A stretch of 33,358 nt of DNA, from contig NZ_QNRY01000039.1 of NCBI RefSeq assembly GCF_003315515.1, positions 1 to 33,358 on the forward strand. Reading direction: 5' to 3'. Of the stretch, positions 18,088 to 29,421 are shown one piece after another (within the stretch, counting starts at the first letter, position 1; every line of letters begins with the position of its first letter). Both the position numbers and the translations under genes were made by a program. The stretch comes from Brenneria salicis ATCC 15712 = DSM 30166 (GTDB lineage: Bacteria > Pseudomonadota > Gammaproteobacteria > Enterobacterales > Enterobacteriaceae). Below the pieces are notes generated by a model. The model saw only the letters and a list, made by a program, of their open reading frames with translations. It was not told the origin of the DNA and did no database searches.

Positions 18088-19109
18088 GCCGATTAAGCCC
18101 CATTAATCAGGCGCGCTGGGCGCGTTTTAAAAGTAACCGCCGCGGATACTGGTCGCTGTGGATTTTTCTGACGCTCTTCGTCATAACCTTATTCTCAGAA
18201 CTGATCGCCAATGATAAACCGTTGCTGGTGAAATACGACGGGCGATTCTATACGCCGGTTATGGTCGATTACAGCGAAACCACCTTTGGCGGCCAGTTCG
18301 CCACCATCGCCGACTTCCGCGATCCTTACCTCACACAACGAATTGAAGATCACGGTTGGGCGATATGGCCGCCTATCCGCTACAGCTACGACACCATCAA
18401 CTATGCCACACCCGTATCGTTCCCTTCGCCACCATCATGGCAAAACCTGCTGGGTACGGACAGCCAGGGAAAAGATGTGGTGGCGCAAGTGTTATACGGC
18501 TTCCGTATCTCACTGTTGTTCGGGCTGGCGCTTACCTCCCTTTCCAGTCTGATTGGGATTACTGTCGGCGCGACACAGGGATATTACGGCGGACAACTGG
18601 ATTTGTGGGGACAGCGCTTTATTGAAGTCTGGTCCGGCATGCCGACCCTGTTTCTAATCATCCTGCTTTCCAGCGTGATTCAACCGGATTTCTGGTGGTT
18701 GCTGGGGATAACCGTCCTGTTCGGCTGGATGAGTCTGGTGGGCGTGGTGCGCGCGGAATTTCTGCGCACCCGCAACTTTGACTATATCCGCGCGGCCCAG
18801 GCAATGGGCGTCAGCGACCGGGTCATTATGTACCGCTGCATGCTGCCGAATGCCATGGTCGCCACACTGACCTATCTGCCTTTTATTCTGTGCGGATCAA
18901 TCACCACGCTGACTTCACTGGATTTTCTCGGATTCGGCCTGCCGATGGGTTCGCCTTCGTTAGGTACACTGCTGCTGGAGGGTAAAAACAACCTTCAGGC
19001 CCCCTGGCTGGGCATTACCGTATTTATGGTGCTATCCATTGTGCTGTCTTTACTCATTTTTATCGGCGAAGCGGTGCGCGACGCCTTTGATCCCAGCAAG
19101 GCGCATTAA
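18084..19109 (+). CDS. yejE: YejE, peptide ABC transporter permease
   Basis: 341-aa second permease of YejABEF (OppC-like). The N-terminal [18 protein letters not shown] is typical of OppC/DppC proteins, a long periplasmic loop follows (about 45-140), and the EAA motif lies around [24 protein letters not shown]. It overlaps yejB by 4 nt (ATGA), pointing to coupled translation and balanced stoichiometry of the permease pair, and ends 1 nt before yejF. Confidence 0.96.
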   Translation: MSRLSPINQARWARFKSNRRGYWSLWIFLTLFVITLFSELIANDKPLLVKYDGRFYTPVMVDYSETTFGGQFATIADFRDPYLTQRIEDHGWAIWPPIRYSYDTINYATPVSFPSPPSWQNLLGTDSQGKDVVAQVLYGFRISLLFGLALTSLSSLIGITVGATQGYYGGQLDLWGQRFIEVWSGMPTLFLIILLSSVIQPDFWWLLGITVLFGWMSLVGVVRAEFLRTRNFDYIRAAQAMGVSDRVIMYRCMLPNAMVATLTYLPFILCGSITTLTSLDFLGFGLPMGSPSLGTLLLEGKNNLQAPWLGITVFMVLSIVLSLLIFIGEAVRDAFDPSKAH

Positions 19110-19110
19110 T

Positions 19111-20706
<1,596 letters not shown>

Positions 20707-20788
20707 CGGGTAATATCAGCGCAAGCGGCGCCGCATTTGAAGAGCAGGAGAAACAACCGGCAGCAACATCATATAACGGACGTTGCCG

Positions 20789-21133
20789 TTAAAACGGATA
20801 TTGCGCGCTGACGGATTCCGCAATCGCCACGCCGACATTTTTCAAACGGCACATTGCCGTGCTTTCATCATTGCGGTGTAAAAACAGGCATGGCTCGCCA
20901 TCCCATTCCAGCACAGCGGATTCAACCTGAATTTCATCCAGCGATTGATGCAGCTGGCGCATGATTTTCCATGCCACCTCTGCGTCATGGCTCAATAATT
21001 TAAAACCAATCAGGTTATTGTCTTCTTCTCTGCCGCTTAACGGGATCGGTTCAACTTTGACGCCGGCAAAACCCGATAACCATCGATAACTTTGCGGCAA
21101 ACGATGAACAACCGAAAGTTGGAAACTATCCAC
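20789..21133 (-). CDS. yejG: YejG family protein
   Basis: 114 aa, the same length as E. coli YejG, with conserved HRLPQSYRW, FAGVKVEPIP, EGEPCLFL-like (DGEPCLFLHRND) and CRLKNVGVAIAE stretches. No catalytic motif, signal peptide or membrane segment is visible. The start codon is GTG with GAGG about 10 nt upstream. A role in aminoglycoside tolerance has been suggested for E. coli, but the molecular function is not established. Convergent with yejF; no clear terminator separates them. Confidence 0.92.
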   Translation of the reverse strand: MDSFQLSVVHRLPQSYRWLSGFAGVKVEPIPLSGREEDNNLIGFKLLSHDAEVAWKIMRQLHQSLDEIQVESAVLEWDGEPCLFLHRNDESTAMCRLKNVGVAIAESVSAQYPF

Positions 21134-21541
21134 GACTGTTTTTCCTCAGGTTTGGTTTTACTTCAAATTCACAAATCAATAACATTTTCATCATGGTAAC
21201 GTGACCATAAGGCCCTTCGCCACTTTTTTTATATACAAAAAAACAACATAAGTGATTTTAATCGACAGTGATAAGTATTGATTTGGTGATTGCAAGCGTT
21301 ATTAATGACAGAACGATCACGAATTAATGCGTATTTCTGATTATATGTAACCTTTTCTCGTTAACATCTCAACTCTTTTTGGTGAAATTATTCACCAGTG
21401 ATTCATATATTTTACATATTTAAAACAAATAGCCATTAACAATTAATCATCTGGTGCGGAGAGTGAAGGGGTGACTGAGAAGTTTAAGAGGCAGGCTGTC
21501 GCTACGGCAGCAGGCTAATGCCTGCTGTCTGTTCACCCGAA
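21134..21541. other. AT-rich intergenic region between yejG and bcr
   Basis: 408 bp without a supported gene. The 21134-21250 side should carry the yejG promoter. Near the bcr end there is a strong hairpin, an 8-bp perfect stem CAGCAGGC/GCCTGCTG at 21508-21515 and 21520-21527 with a 4-nt loop, 14 nt past the bcr stop. It lacks a U tract on either strand, so it may be an RNA end-protecting stem or a weak terminator. Confidence 0.5.
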
Positions 21542-22726
21542 TCAATTGCTACGGCTGGCGTAACGATAGAGCAGAAAGGCGATGAAGGAGCACAAGGCCA
21601 TGGATAACACCATAGGCCATGCGCTGTCAAAGGACGCCACAGACAGCAGCATGGCGGTAATGGCGCCCAGACCGAAACGTATCGTCCCCGCCAGCGAAGC
21701 GGCCGTTCCCGCCATATGGGGAAAACCATCCAGAATAACCGCCATGGCATTGGAACTAATCATCGCGATACAGCCGACAAAGATGGAAACGCCAAGGACT
21801 AACGGCCAGAAACCCAAATCAAACAGACAGACCACCACCAGAAAAATGCCCATCGTAAATTGGATCAGCAAGCCGATGCGGAACATCGTCAGCGCGCCAA
21901 GGCGACGAACGTTGCGACTGTTGAATAACGTCATGATAAACAAAAATAAAATATTCAACGCGAAATAATAGCCAAAGTCCTGCGGTGATACGCCATACAG
22001 TTCGATATAAACAAACGGCCCGGCCGTAAGAAAGGAGAACATACCGCAGAATGACAGAGCACTGGCGATCATATAGCTGAACACGCGCTTATGACGAAAA
22101 AGCGCCACGAAATTGCTAATGGTGGTTCGTAGATGGAATTTCTGCCGCTTCTCCAGCGGCAACGTTTCTTTAATAAACAAGAAAACCAATATCACGGTCA
22201 AAAAAGCCGCCGCGGATATGGCCCAGAAAATAGAATGCCAGTTAAACCACAATAGCAACCAGCCACCCGCGATAGGCGCGATCAACGGCGCGACCGTCAT
22301 CACCAGCACCACAAACGACATCATGCGGGAAAATTCATCCTTGGAAAACATATCGCGCATCAGGGCATTGATCACCACAGCCGACGCTGCCGCCGACAGA
22401 CCATGCAGGAAACGCATCTGAATCAGTTGCTCCACGGACTGAGACAGCGCACAGGCAACCCCCGTTATAGCAAAAACCAGCGTTCCGTCGAGAATAACCG
22501 GTTTACGCCCCAGGCTATCGGCCATCGGCCCGTAAAACATCTGACCGATGGCGAATCCCAGCACATAGGTGCTGAGCGTCATCTGGACATGTCCGGCCGG
22601 CACGCCGAACTCTGCCGCTATCGTCGGCAACGCGGGCAAGTACATGTCGATGGCGAGCGGCGTGAGCATGGAAATCAAGCCGAGGATAAGAATCAACCCA
22701 AGATAAGAAGGTCGGTTTTGTTGCAC
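21542..22726 (-). CDS. bcr: Bcr/CflA family multidrug efflux transporter
   Basis: 394-aa drug:H+ antiporter of the major facilitator superfamily (E. coli Bcr 396 aa), which exports bicyclomycin, sulfonamides and cysteine in E. coli. Twelve hydrophobic segments are present; the family stretch [17 protein letters not shown] (loop 2-3) and FGYYFALNI are clear. The start is GTG at 22726 with GGAG nine nucleotides upstream. It lies 28 nt downstream of rsuA on the same strand, so the two are probably co-transcribed. Confidence 0.95.
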   Translation of the reverse strand: MQQNRPSYLGLILILGLISMLTPLAIDMYLPALPTIAAEFGVPAGHVQMTLSTYVLGFAIGQMFYGPMADSLGRKPVILDGTLVFAITGVACALSQSVEQLIQMRFLHGLSAAASAVVINALMRDMFSKDEFSRMMSFVVLVMTVAPLIAPIAGGWLLLWFNWHSIFWAISAAAFLTVILVFLFIKETLPLEKRQKFHLRTTISNFVALFRHKRVFSYMIASALSFCGMFSFLTAGPFVYIELYGVSPQDFGYYFALNILFLFIMTLFNSRNVRRLGALTMFRIGLLIQFTMGIFLVVVCLFDLGFWPLVLGVSIFVGCIAMISSNAMAVILDGFPHMAGTAASLAGTIRFGLGAITAMLLSVASFDSAWPMVLSMALCSFIAFLLYRYASRSN

Positions 22727-22754
22727 TGAAAGTCGCTCCCGGTCAGGAAAATAA

Positions 22755-23453
22755 TTACCGCCCGATACTCTCCACTTCCTGACGGCTCAGGGCCCGGAAT
22801 TCTCCGGGTTCTAATGCGCTGTCAAGACTGATGCCGCCAATACGCTCGCGGTGTAACTGCACGACGCGATTACCCACCGCGGCAAACATTCTTTTGACCT
22901 GATGATAACGTCCTTCGCTGATGATCAAACGCACCTGATACTCGGTGATCTTCTCAAGCTGGGCCGGTTTGGTCAGGGTTTTCTCGCCGTGCAACTGCAC
23001 GCCCGTGGTAAACTGGCTGGCAGTATCCGGGCTTAATGGATACTCAAGCGTCACTAAATAGGTTTTCTCACAATGATGTCTGGGCGAGGTAATTCGGTGC
23101 GACCACTGCCCGTCATCCGTCAGCAGCACCAGACCGGTGGTATCGATATCCAGACGCCCCGCGGCATGCAGTTTGTGTGCGACAGGCACATCCATGAAAT
23201 ACAAAATGGTGGGATGATCGGGATCGTCCGTCGAACACACATAACCTTGCGGCTTATTCAGCATAAAGTAACGCGGGCCGTGCTGCTGTTCCAACGGATT
23301 GCCATCAAACGCCACCTCATGTTCCGGCAACACTTTGAATGCGCCGCTTTTGACGATTTCGCCATCCACCGTGACACGCTGGGCGCGTAATTCGCGCGCG
23401 ACCAGTGAACGGCTGATAGCCAGTTGCTGAGATAAAAACTTGTCCAATCGCAT
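22755..23453 (-). CDS. rsuA: 16S rRNA pseudouridine(516) synthase RsuA
   Basis: 232-aa enzyme (E. coli 231 aa) making pseudouridine at position 516 of 16S rRNA during small-subunit assembly. An S4 RNA-binding domain covers residues 1-48 ([16 protein letters not shown]). The catalytic domain has the nucleophile Asp102 in [10 protein letters not shown], and the C-terminal [16 protein letters not shown] is typical. Divergent from radD over 179 bp and upstream of bcr. Confidence 0.97.
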   Translation of the reverse strand: MRLDKFLSQQLAISRSLVARELRAQRVTVDGEIVKSGAFKVLPEHEVAFDGNPLEQQHGPRYFMLNKPQGYVCSTDDPDHPTILYFMDVPVAHKLHAAGRLDIDTTGLVLLTDDGQWSHRITSPRHHCEKTYLVTLEYPLSPDTASQFTTGVQLHGEKTLTKPAQLEKITEYQVRLIISEGRYHQVKRMFAAVGNRVVQLHRERIGGISLDSALEPGEFRALSRQEVESIGR

Positions 23454-23632
23454 TAAAAATCAACTGCCTGTTTTGAGTCATGACGCTGATGCAGGTAACG
23501 TCCACGCCACCCGCGCCATGAAAATGAAGAATGGCGGCAGCATCGGCTGCCAGAATAGAACAGTATAACGAGGCTTTGCCCGACATCCTAGAATTCAACG
23601 GGCGCTATTGTTCGGTTTAAGGAAACCAGGTG

Positions 23633-25393
23633 ATGCCGTTTACTCTGCGGCCATACCAGCGTGAGGCCGTCGCCGCTACGCTGGCGTATTTTCGTCGTCA
23701 TAGCCAACCGGCCCTGATTGTGCTGCCCACCGGCGCCGGGAAAAGTCTCGTCATTGCTGAACTGGCGAGACTCGCACGTGGCCGCGTACTGGTATTGGCG
23801 CACGTAAAAGAACTGGTTGCGCAAAACTATGCCAAATACCGCGCCTGGGGATTGGAAGCGGATATTTTCGCCGCCGGCCTGCAACAGCGGCAAAGCCAGG
23901 GGAAAGTGGTATTCGGCAGCGTGCAGTCGGTGGCCCGTAATCTGCATCAGTTTGAGCAATCCTTCTCACTGCTGATTATCGATGAATGCCATCGCATCAG
24001 TGACGATGACGACAGCCAATATCAACAGATCATCCAACACCTGCAACAAACCAATCCCCAACTGCGGCTGTTGGGGCTGACCGCCACGCCCTACCGACTG
24101 GGGAAAGGCTGGATTTATCAATATCATTATCACGGCATGATCCGTGGCGATGAGCACTGCCTGTTCCGTGATTGTATCTATGAGCTACCGCTGCGCTACA
24201 TGATCGAGCATGGATTTCTCGTTCCACCGCAACGATTGGATATGCCGGTGGTGCAATACGATTTCAGCAAACTGGTTGCACGCAACAATGGTTTATTCAG
24301 CGAAAACGATCTGAATCATGAACTGAAACGTCAGCAACGCGTTACGCCACATATTATCCGTCAGATTATCGACTATGCGCAGACGCGTTCAGGCGTGATG
24401 ATTTTCGCCGCCACGGTCGAGCATGCCCGCGAGATCCATTCGCTCTTGCCAGACGCTCAGACCGCGTTGGTCAGCGCCGTCACCCCCGCCGCAGAACGCG
24501 ATGCGCTGATCGCGGCATTTAAGCGGCAACAGTTACGTTATCTGGTGAATGTCGCGGTGCTGACCACCGGTTTCGACGCCCCGCATGTTGATCTGATCGC
24601 CATCCTGCGTCCAACGGAGTCGGTAAGCTTATACCAGCAGATTGTCGGACGCGGTTTACGCCTCTTTCCCGGTAAAACCGACTGCCTGATACTGGATTAT
24701 GCCGGCAACCCACATGACCTTTACACGCCCGAAGTGGGCAACAGCAAACCCCATGCCGATAGCCAGCCGGTCCAGATCTTTTGCCCTCAATGTGGTTTTG
24801 CCAATCTATTCTGGGGAAAAATCGCGGCGGACGGCAGCGTGATCGAACACTATGGCCGCCGCTGTCAGGGATGGGAGACAGGAGAAAATGCGCAACGCAT
24901 ACAGTGCGATTACCGCTTCCGCTTTAAGGTGTGTCCGCATTGCGGCGCGGAGAACGATATCGCCGCCCGTCGTTGTCATCAGTGTGAAGAGGTGCTGGTC
25001 GACCCGGACGATATGCTGAAAGCTGCGCTGAAACTGAAAGATGCGCTGGTGCTGCGCTGTAGCGGAATGCAACTTGTCCCCGGACAGGATGCCAAGGGCG
25101 AATGGCTGAAAATTATCTATCATGATGAAGACGGCGCCGAGGTTAGCGAGCGGTTTCGTTTGCATACGCCAGCGCAACGTCACGTTTTTGAGAGTAACTT
25201 TTTGCGCATTCATCAGCGCGCGCCCGGTATTCCTATGCGCTGGCGGTCGGTGAACGACATTGTGACGCAACAGAGCCAGTTACGCCCCCCCGATTTTGTC
25301 GTTGCCCGCAAGCAGGGAAAATTCTGGCAACTGAGAGAAAAAATGTTCGACTATCAGGGTCGTTTTCGCCGCGCCAATGAACTGCGAGGGTAA
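23633..25393 (+). CDS. radD: RadD, superfamily 2 DNA repair helicase-like ATPase
   Basis: 586-aa ATPase (E. coli RadD/YejH 586 aa) that helps RecA-dependent recombination and survival after DNA damage. The motifs of an SF2 enzyme are present: Walker A PTGAGKS with Lys37, DECH at 117-120, TATPYR, and motif [10 protein letters not shown]. The C-terminal half has two Cys-rich zinc-finger-like clusters (CPQCGF with a later RRCQGW, and CPHCG with RRCHQCEE). An in-frame GTG one codon upstream (23630) is possible; the ATG gives the E. coli length, and AAGGA lies nine nucleotides upstream. Divergent from rsuA. No LexA box was seen in the promoter. Confidence 0.96.
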   Translation: MPFTLRPYQREAVAATLAYFRRHSQPALIVLPTGAGKSLVIAELARLARGRVLVLAHVKELVAQNYAKYRAWGLEADIFAAGLQQRQSQGKVVFGSVQSVARNLHQFEQSFSLLIIDECHRISDDDDSQYQQIIQHLQQTNPQLRLLGLTATPYRLGKGWIYQYHYHGMIRGDEHCLFRDCIYELPLRYMIEHGFLVPPQRLDMPVVQYDFSKLVARNNGLFSENDLNHELKRQQRVTPHIIRQIIDYAQTRSGVMIFAATVEHAREIHSLLPDAQTALVSAVTPAAERDALIAAFKRQQLRYLVNVAVLTTGFDAPHVDLIAILRPTESVSLYQQIVGRGLRLFPGKTDCLILDYAGNPHDLYTPEVGNSKPHADSQPVQIFCPQCGFANLFWGKIAADGSVIEHYGRRCQGWETGENAQRIQCDYRFRFKVCPHCGAENDIAARRCHQCEEVLVDPDDMLKAALKLKDALVLRCSGMQLVPGQDAKGEWLKIIYHDEDGAEVSERFRLHTPAQRHVFESNFLRIHQRAPGIPMRWRSVNDIVTQQSQLRPPDFVVARKQGKFWQLREKMFDYQGRFRRANELRG

Positions 25394-25410
25394 CAAATTC
25401 GCGGTTTTGT

Positions 25411-25439
25411 TTGCCCGGCAAGCCATATTCCGCTAGAAT
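25411..25439 (+). promoter_or_regulatory. Sigma-70 promoter of rplY
   Basis: TTGCCC (25411-25416) and TAGAAT (25434-25439) are separated by exactly 17 bp, some 90 nt upstream of the rplY start. Confidence 0.7.
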
Positions 25440-25446
25440 TCAGCCC

Positions 25447-25502
25447 GCTTTTGTACCGCAAAAGCAGAACAATCCAACTTGCTGCTGGGTCGCCTGTAGC
25501 AG
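25447..25502 (+). promoter_or_regulatory. Structured leader of rplY mRNA
   Basis: Two stem-loops precede the start codon: GCTTTTG/CAAAAGC (25447-25453 and 25459-25465, 5-nt loop) and CTGCT/AGCAG (25482-25486 and 25498-25502). In E. coli L25 represses its own translation by acting on the rplY leader, and the leader translates well without a classical Shine-Dalgarno. Here too only a weak AGAG precedes the ATG. That this leader works the same way is an inference. Confidence 0.5.
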
Positions 25503-25528
25503 GGTTACTTTCTTAAGTAGAGAAAAAC

Positions 25529-25813
25529 ATGATTACTATCAAAGCAGAAGCACGTAAAGAGCAGGGTAAGGGTGCGAGCCGCCGCCTGCGTACCGCTGGC
25601 AAATTCCCAGCCATCGTTTATGGTGGTTCAGAAGCGCCGGTTGCTATCGAATTGGATCATGACTCCGTTAAAAACCAGGAACTGAAACCCGGTTTCTACG
25701 GTGAAACCGTTATCCTGTCTATCGATGGCAAAGAAGTTCAGGTCAAAGTTCAGGCTGTACAGCGTCACGTATTCAAGCCAAAACTGACTCACATCGACTT
25801 CGTTCGCGTATAA
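25529..25813 (+). CDS. rplY: 50S ribosomal protein L25
   Basis: 94-aa short-form L25 (same length as E. coli), which binds the loop E region of 5S rRNA in the large subunit. Conserved features are the N-terminal [21 protein letters not shown] and the C-terminal [16 protein letters not shown]. Unlike CTC-type L25 it has no C-terminal extension. It is monocistronic, with its own promoter, structured leader and terminator. Confidence 0.98.
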   Translation: MITIKAEARKEQGKGASRRLRTAGKFPAIVYGGSEAPVAIELDHDSVKNQELKPGFYGETVILSIDGKEVQVKVQAVQRHVFKPKLTHIDFVRV

Positions 25814-25847
25814 TCGCGCAGAAGTCAATCCGGGACGCCGGGAAGAA

Positions 25848-25870
25848 CGCCGCTTTTGCGGCGTTTTTTT
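25848..25870 (+). terminator. Rho-independent terminator of rplY
   Basis: CGCCGC (25848-25853) pairs with GCGGCG (25858-25863) around a TTTT loop and is followed by seven T. Confidence 0.95.
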
Positions 25871-25892
25871 ATCTTCTGCAAACCGGTTTCGC

Positions 25893-26903
25893 TTACTGAT
25901 CACCGCCCGTCAGACGACGTTGTAACTGATCGCGCAGATTCGGCGGCGTGCCTTTTATGGTCAGCGTATCGGTGGTCGGGTCCCAGAAAATTCGCTCCCC
26001 CAGCAACAACGCATCAAAATTCAGGCTAATCCCCCCGCCGCTGCCGGCAAACTTGGTCAATTGACGCAAGGTACTGCGTTCAGCGGGAAAACGCTGCTCC
26101 AGTTCATAGCCTTGCTCCGTCGAAAACTGCTGGAAGGTTTTGTCGCCCAATGGCGGCAACGCCTGGGACAACGCAGACAATTCGATTTCTTCGCCCGACT
26201 GCAACTGCTCGTTGCAATAGCTGTAGACCTGTTGACGATAATTCTGACGTTCATTTTTATCCAACTGGGCATCATCACAATGCTCATCCACCGCTTTCAA
26301 CAAACCGCGGTTTTGCGCCTTGGTATCCAGTCCTTCGGATGCCGCCAGAAAATCCATAAAGAAGTCAGCAACTTTCCGCCCTACCCGCCCTTTCAGGAAG
26401 GTCAGATATCGTGTCGATTCCGGGTTGGTTTCCCATTCGGTTAAATCGATGCGCGCCACAATATCCGCGTGGTTGATGTCCAGATAGTGGGTGCTGCTGA
26501 TATCCAACTGTTTGTTGACCCGCATACTGTTGCAGCTATTAAGCACCGCGACCAGCAGATACTCCACCGCCAGATAACGGTACAGACAGAACAGCACGAT
26601 CCCGCCTTCGGCAAACGGATATTTGGCCAGTTCATCACGCAACCGCCCGGTAGCCGCCCGCGTGAAATTCAGAAAGTCCTCGTCCCCTTTACGGCAGGCC
26701 CTGAGCGCGTCCGCCAATTCGCTGTGTTCATCAAACAGGCCGTAAGCTTTACTTTTGGCGCTATAAACGCGATGCAGTTCAGCCATCATTTCCTCTACCG
26801 TCGCATTGGTCGACAACAGGGAATCACGCAACACCATTTCCAGCGTTTGTTCGTCACGTTTAATTAGCTGATGCAGAGCGATCTGGTCGATATCCAGACT
26901 CAT
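25893..26903 (-). CDS. yejK: Nucleoid-associated protein YejK (NdpA)
   Basis: 336-aa NdpA-family protein (E. coli 335 aa) that associates with the nucleoid. The sequence is strongly conserved, for example [31 protein letters not shown]-like and [32 protein letters not shown] at the end. A frame open to 26924 would add seven residues, but the ATG at 26903 has AAGGAGA upstream and begins [19 protein letters not shown] as in relatives. Divergent from yejL. The exact biochemical role is unknown. Confidence 0.96.
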   Translation of the reverse strand: MSLDIDQIALHQLIKRDEQTLEMVLRDSLLSTNATVEEMMAELHRVYSAKSKAYGLFDEHSELADALRACRKGDEDFLNFTRAATGRLRDELAKYPFAEGGIVLFCLYRYLAVEYLLVAVLNSCNSMRVNKQLDISSTHYLDINHADIVARIDLTEWETNPESTRYLTFLKGRVGRKVADFFMDFLAASEGLDTKAQNRGLLKAVDEHCDDAQLDKNERQNYRQQVYSYCNEQLQSGEEIELSALSQALPPLGDKTFQQFSTEQGYELEQRFPAERSTLRQLTKFAGSGGGISLNFDALLLGERIFWDPTTDTLTIKGTPPNLRDQLQRRLTGGDQ

Positions 26904-27088
26904 GATAAACTCTCCTTTTAACAAGGTGCGTATTCAAACACCGAAAGCGGCATGGCTGCAACTGAAAAGCCAAGCCTTACTCTGTTGCCAGCGCCCCAGC
27001 GACTAAAATGATAATTGATAAAAGTGCGGAAATGGATGAGTCGATACGGTAAGATATGCGACTTTAACAGCTTGAGATACGCCATTTT

Positions 27089-27319
27089 ATGCCACAATCA
27101 TCCCGCTATAGTGACGAACACGTTGAACAACTGCTTTCCGAGATGGTCAATGTTCTGGAAAAGCACCATGCTCCAACTGATCTTGCTTTGATGGTGCTGG
27201 GTAATATGGTGACCAACCTGATCAATACCAGCGTCGCACCGGCTCAACGTCAGGTTCTGGCTCGTTCTTTCGCCGAAGCATTACAAGCTTCGATTAAAAA
27301 AGCAGATAAAACTCACTGA
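27089..27319 (+). CDS. yejL: YejL family protein (UPF0352)
   Basis: 76-aa small helical protein (E. coli 75 aa) beginning [19 protein letters not shown] and carrying the conserved [21 protein letters not shown]. No function is established. It sits 14 nt upstream of yejM, an arrangement conserved in enterobacteria, and probably shares its mRNA. Confidence 0.95.
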   Translation: MPQSSRYSDEHVEQLLSEMVNVLEKHHAPTDLALMVLGNMVTNLINTSVAPAQRQVLARSFAEALQASIKKADKTH

Positions 27320-27333
27320 TTTTTGACCAACTT

Positions 27334-29073
27334 ATGGTAACCAACCGTCAGCGCTACCGCGAAAAAGTCTCCCAGATGATCAGTTGGGGACACTGGTTCG
27401 CCTTATTCAATATTTTGCTCAGTCTGGGGCTGGGTAGTCGCTATCTGTTTGTTATCGAGTGGCCTTCCTCGCTGTTCGGCCGCATCTATGCTTTGGTAAG
27501 CTGGCTGGGGCATTTCAGCTTTATCGGTTTCGCCGCTTACCTGCTGGTTATTTTTCCCCTGACTTTTATTGTCATGTCGCAGCGTCTGCTGCGATTTGTT
27601 TCTGCTGCGCTGGCCACCGCCGGACTGACACTGCTTTTGGTCGATATTGAGGTTTTCACCCGTTTCCATCTGCACCTTAATTCCACGGTTTGGGAACTGG
27701 TGGTTAATCCAGATCAAAGCGAACTGGCGCGTGACTGGCAATTGATGTTTATCGGCATTCCGCTGATTTTCATGGTGGAAATGCTGTTTGGCACCTGGTG
27801 CTGGCAAAAGCTGCGTAGCCTGAACCGTCGCCGCTTTGGAAAACCGCTGGCGGCCGTGTTTATGTCGGCGTTCCTCGCCTCACACCTGATGTACATCTGG
27901 GCTGATGCCAATTTCTATCGTCCGATTACTATGCAGCGCGCCAACCTGCCGCTCTCTTATCCGATGACCGCCCGCCGTTTTCTGGAAAAACATGGCTTGC
28001 TGGATGCGAAGGAATACCAACGCCGCCTATCCCAACAAGGCAATCCTGAAGCGATGACCGTGGAATACCCGCTCAATGAAATTACGTTTCGTGACAGCGG
28101 CAGTGGTTATAACTTGCTTATGGTTGTTATTGATAACGCGCGGATTAACGGTATACCTAGCGACATGCCCAATCTGTCGAGCTTCGCCGAACAAAATATT
28201 CGCTTCAGCAATCATTATGATTCAGGAATACAATCCAATGCCGGGTTGTTTAACCTCTTTTATGGTATCTCCACCACCTATCTGGACGGAGTGTTAAATG
28301 CTCGTAAGCCTTCAGCGCTGATGACCGCGCTGAGCCGGCAGGGTTACCAGTTTGGTCTGTTCTCCGCCAATGGTTTCAACAATGTGCTTTATCGCCAGGC
28401 ACTGCTGTCCGATTTCTCCCTGCCTGCGCCGCAACAACAGAGCGATGACGCCATTACCACACAATGGCAAGACTGGTTAAGCCGTAATAACAACGCGGCG
28501 CCCTGGTTCTCTTATATTGAACTGAATAGCAGCACGTTATCCGCGGCGCAATCGCGGCGCGGCCAGGCAAATAATCAGGATATTGACCAGCAGATTGGCA
28601 AAATTATCGGTGCATTGCAGACACACAATCAACTGGAAAAAACGGTTATTGTGGTTACCACTACCCAAAACGACCATCCTGACGATGACAAGAAAAATAT
28701 CTTCCGTCGCGCACAATGGCAAATACCACTGATTGTTCACTGGCCGAACACGCCTGCTCAAACGATTACCAAAATGACAGACCATAAAGACGTCATGGCT
28801 ACGTTGATGCAACGTCTATTACACGTTAAAAACGCCACCGATGATTACTCTCAGGGCGAAGACCTGTTTGCCGCCCAACGACGCAACAACTGGCTGGCAA
28901 ATGGCAACGGCGGCGCACTCATGATCACCACGCCGGAAAAAATCATCGTGCTGGAAAATAATGGTGATTATCGTGCTTATAATCAGGATGGCGAAAAACT
29001 GGACGATGAAAAGCCACAACTTAACCTGCTCCTTCAGGTACTGACGAGCGAAAGACGCTTTATTGCGAACTAA
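27334..29073 (+). CDS. yejM: LPS biogenesis-modulating metalloenzyme-like protein YejM (PbgA/LapC)
   Basis: 579-aa inner-membrane protein (E. coli 586 aa) that senses lipopolysaccharide and, through LapB, restrains FtsH proteolysis of LpxC. Five transmembrane helices lie at about residues 20-40, 58-80, 87-106, 137-156 and 171-191, followed by a basic linker and a periplasmic alkaline phosphatase/sulfatase-like domain from about 240. The N-terminus MVTNRQRYREKVSQMISWGHW matches E. coli closely. No good Shine-Dalgarno is seen, so translation may be coupled to yejL. Essential in E. coli. Confidence 0.96.
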   Translation: MVTNRQRYREKVSQMISWGHWFALFNILLSLGLGSRYLFVIEWPSSLFGRIYALVSWLGHFSFIGFAAYLLVIFPLTFIVMSQRLLRFVSAALATAGLTLLLVDIEVFTRFHLHLNSTVWELVVNPDQSELARDWQLMFIGIPLIFMVEMLFGTWCWQKLRSLNRRRFGKPLAAVFMSAFLASHLMYIWADANFYRPITMQRANLPLSYPMTARRFLEKHGLLDAKEYQRRLSQQGNPEAMTVEYPLNEITFRDSGSGYNLLMVVIDNARINGIPSDMPNLSSFAEQNIRFSNHYDSGIQSNAGLFNLFYGISTTYLDGVLNARKPSALMTALSRQGYQFGLFSANGFNNVLYRQALLSDFSLPAPQQQSDDAITTQWQDWLSRNNNAAPWFSYIELNSSTLSAAQSRRGQANNQDIDQQIGKIIGALQTHNQLEKTVIVVTTTQNDHPDDDKKNIFRRAQWQIPLIVHWPNTPAQTITKMTDHKDVMATLMQRLLHVKNATDDYSQGEDLFAAQRRNNWLANGNGGALMITTPEKIIVLENNGDYRAYNQDGEKLDDEKPQLNLLLQVLTSERRFIAN

Positions 29074-29108
29074 CTGCCTAAATCTAAAGCAGTCGTTCGG
29101 TATAGCGC

Positions 29109-29136
29109 TTGCAATCAGGGAAAGAAAAGGTAGTAT
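29109..29136 (+). promoter_or_regulatory. Likely promoter of tRNA-Pro
   Basis: TTGCAA (29109-29114) and TAGTAT (29131-29136) are 16 bp apart and followed by a GC-rich discriminator, typical of stable RNA promoters, 15 nt before the tRNA. Confidence 0.55.
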
Positions 29137-29151
29137 AAGCGCCCATAGCAT

Positions 29152-29228
29152 CGGCACGTAGCGCAGCCTGGTAGCGCACTGTCATGGGGTGTCAGGGGTC
29201 GGAGGTTCAAATCCTCTCGTGCCGACCA
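29152..29228 (+). tRNA. proL: tRNA-Pro (anticodon GGG)
   Basis: 77-nt tRNA with an encoded CCA end; the acceptor stem CGGCACG pairs with CGTGCCG, the anticodon loop reads AUGGGGU, and the T arm carries GGTTCAAATCC. It differs from E. coli proL by a compensated pair in the anticodon stem (U-A for C-G). Its 3' end is followed directly by an integrase gene in the same direction, so it doubles as the attachment site (attL side) of the element downstream and remains intact. Confidence 0.97.
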
Positions 29229-29273
29229 AATATATATTCGGTAAGTATCGTTTACTACCGGAAACCCCACGAA

Positions 29274-29306
29274 AACCCGCATTCTCACTGAGTTTGCGGG
29301 TTTTTT
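29274..29306 (+). terminator. Terminator downstream of tRNA-Pro
   Basis: AACCCGCA (29274-29281) pairs with TGCGGGTT (29295-29302) around a 13-nt loop, with a run of T through 29306. It separates the tRNA transcript from the integrase. Confidence 0.85.
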
Positions 29307-29351
29307 GTTGCCTGTTATCTATCGGCATACCGCGTTTACAGCCGGAAAGTT

Positions 29352-29421
29352 TAGTTATACGCTTAGTTATACCGCCCCATATAACTACAAAAGCATATAA
29401 CTACGATGGCTCGTATAACTA
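29352..29421. repeat. Five-copy 8-bp repeat cluster at the integrase start
   Basis: TAGTTATA occurs at 29352-29359 and 29364-29371, and its reverse complement TATAACTA at 29380-29387, 29396-29403 and 29414-29421. The last copy lies inside the first codons of the integrase. Two copies in one orientation facing three in the other is the pattern of arm-type integrase sites or of excisionase/repressor sites. Confidence 0.85.

Noticed and set aside
21470..21520. 15-codon frame starting GTG in the yejG-bcr gap
   Set aside because: There is no spaced ribosome-binding site, and its end is part of a hairpin near the bcr 3' end.
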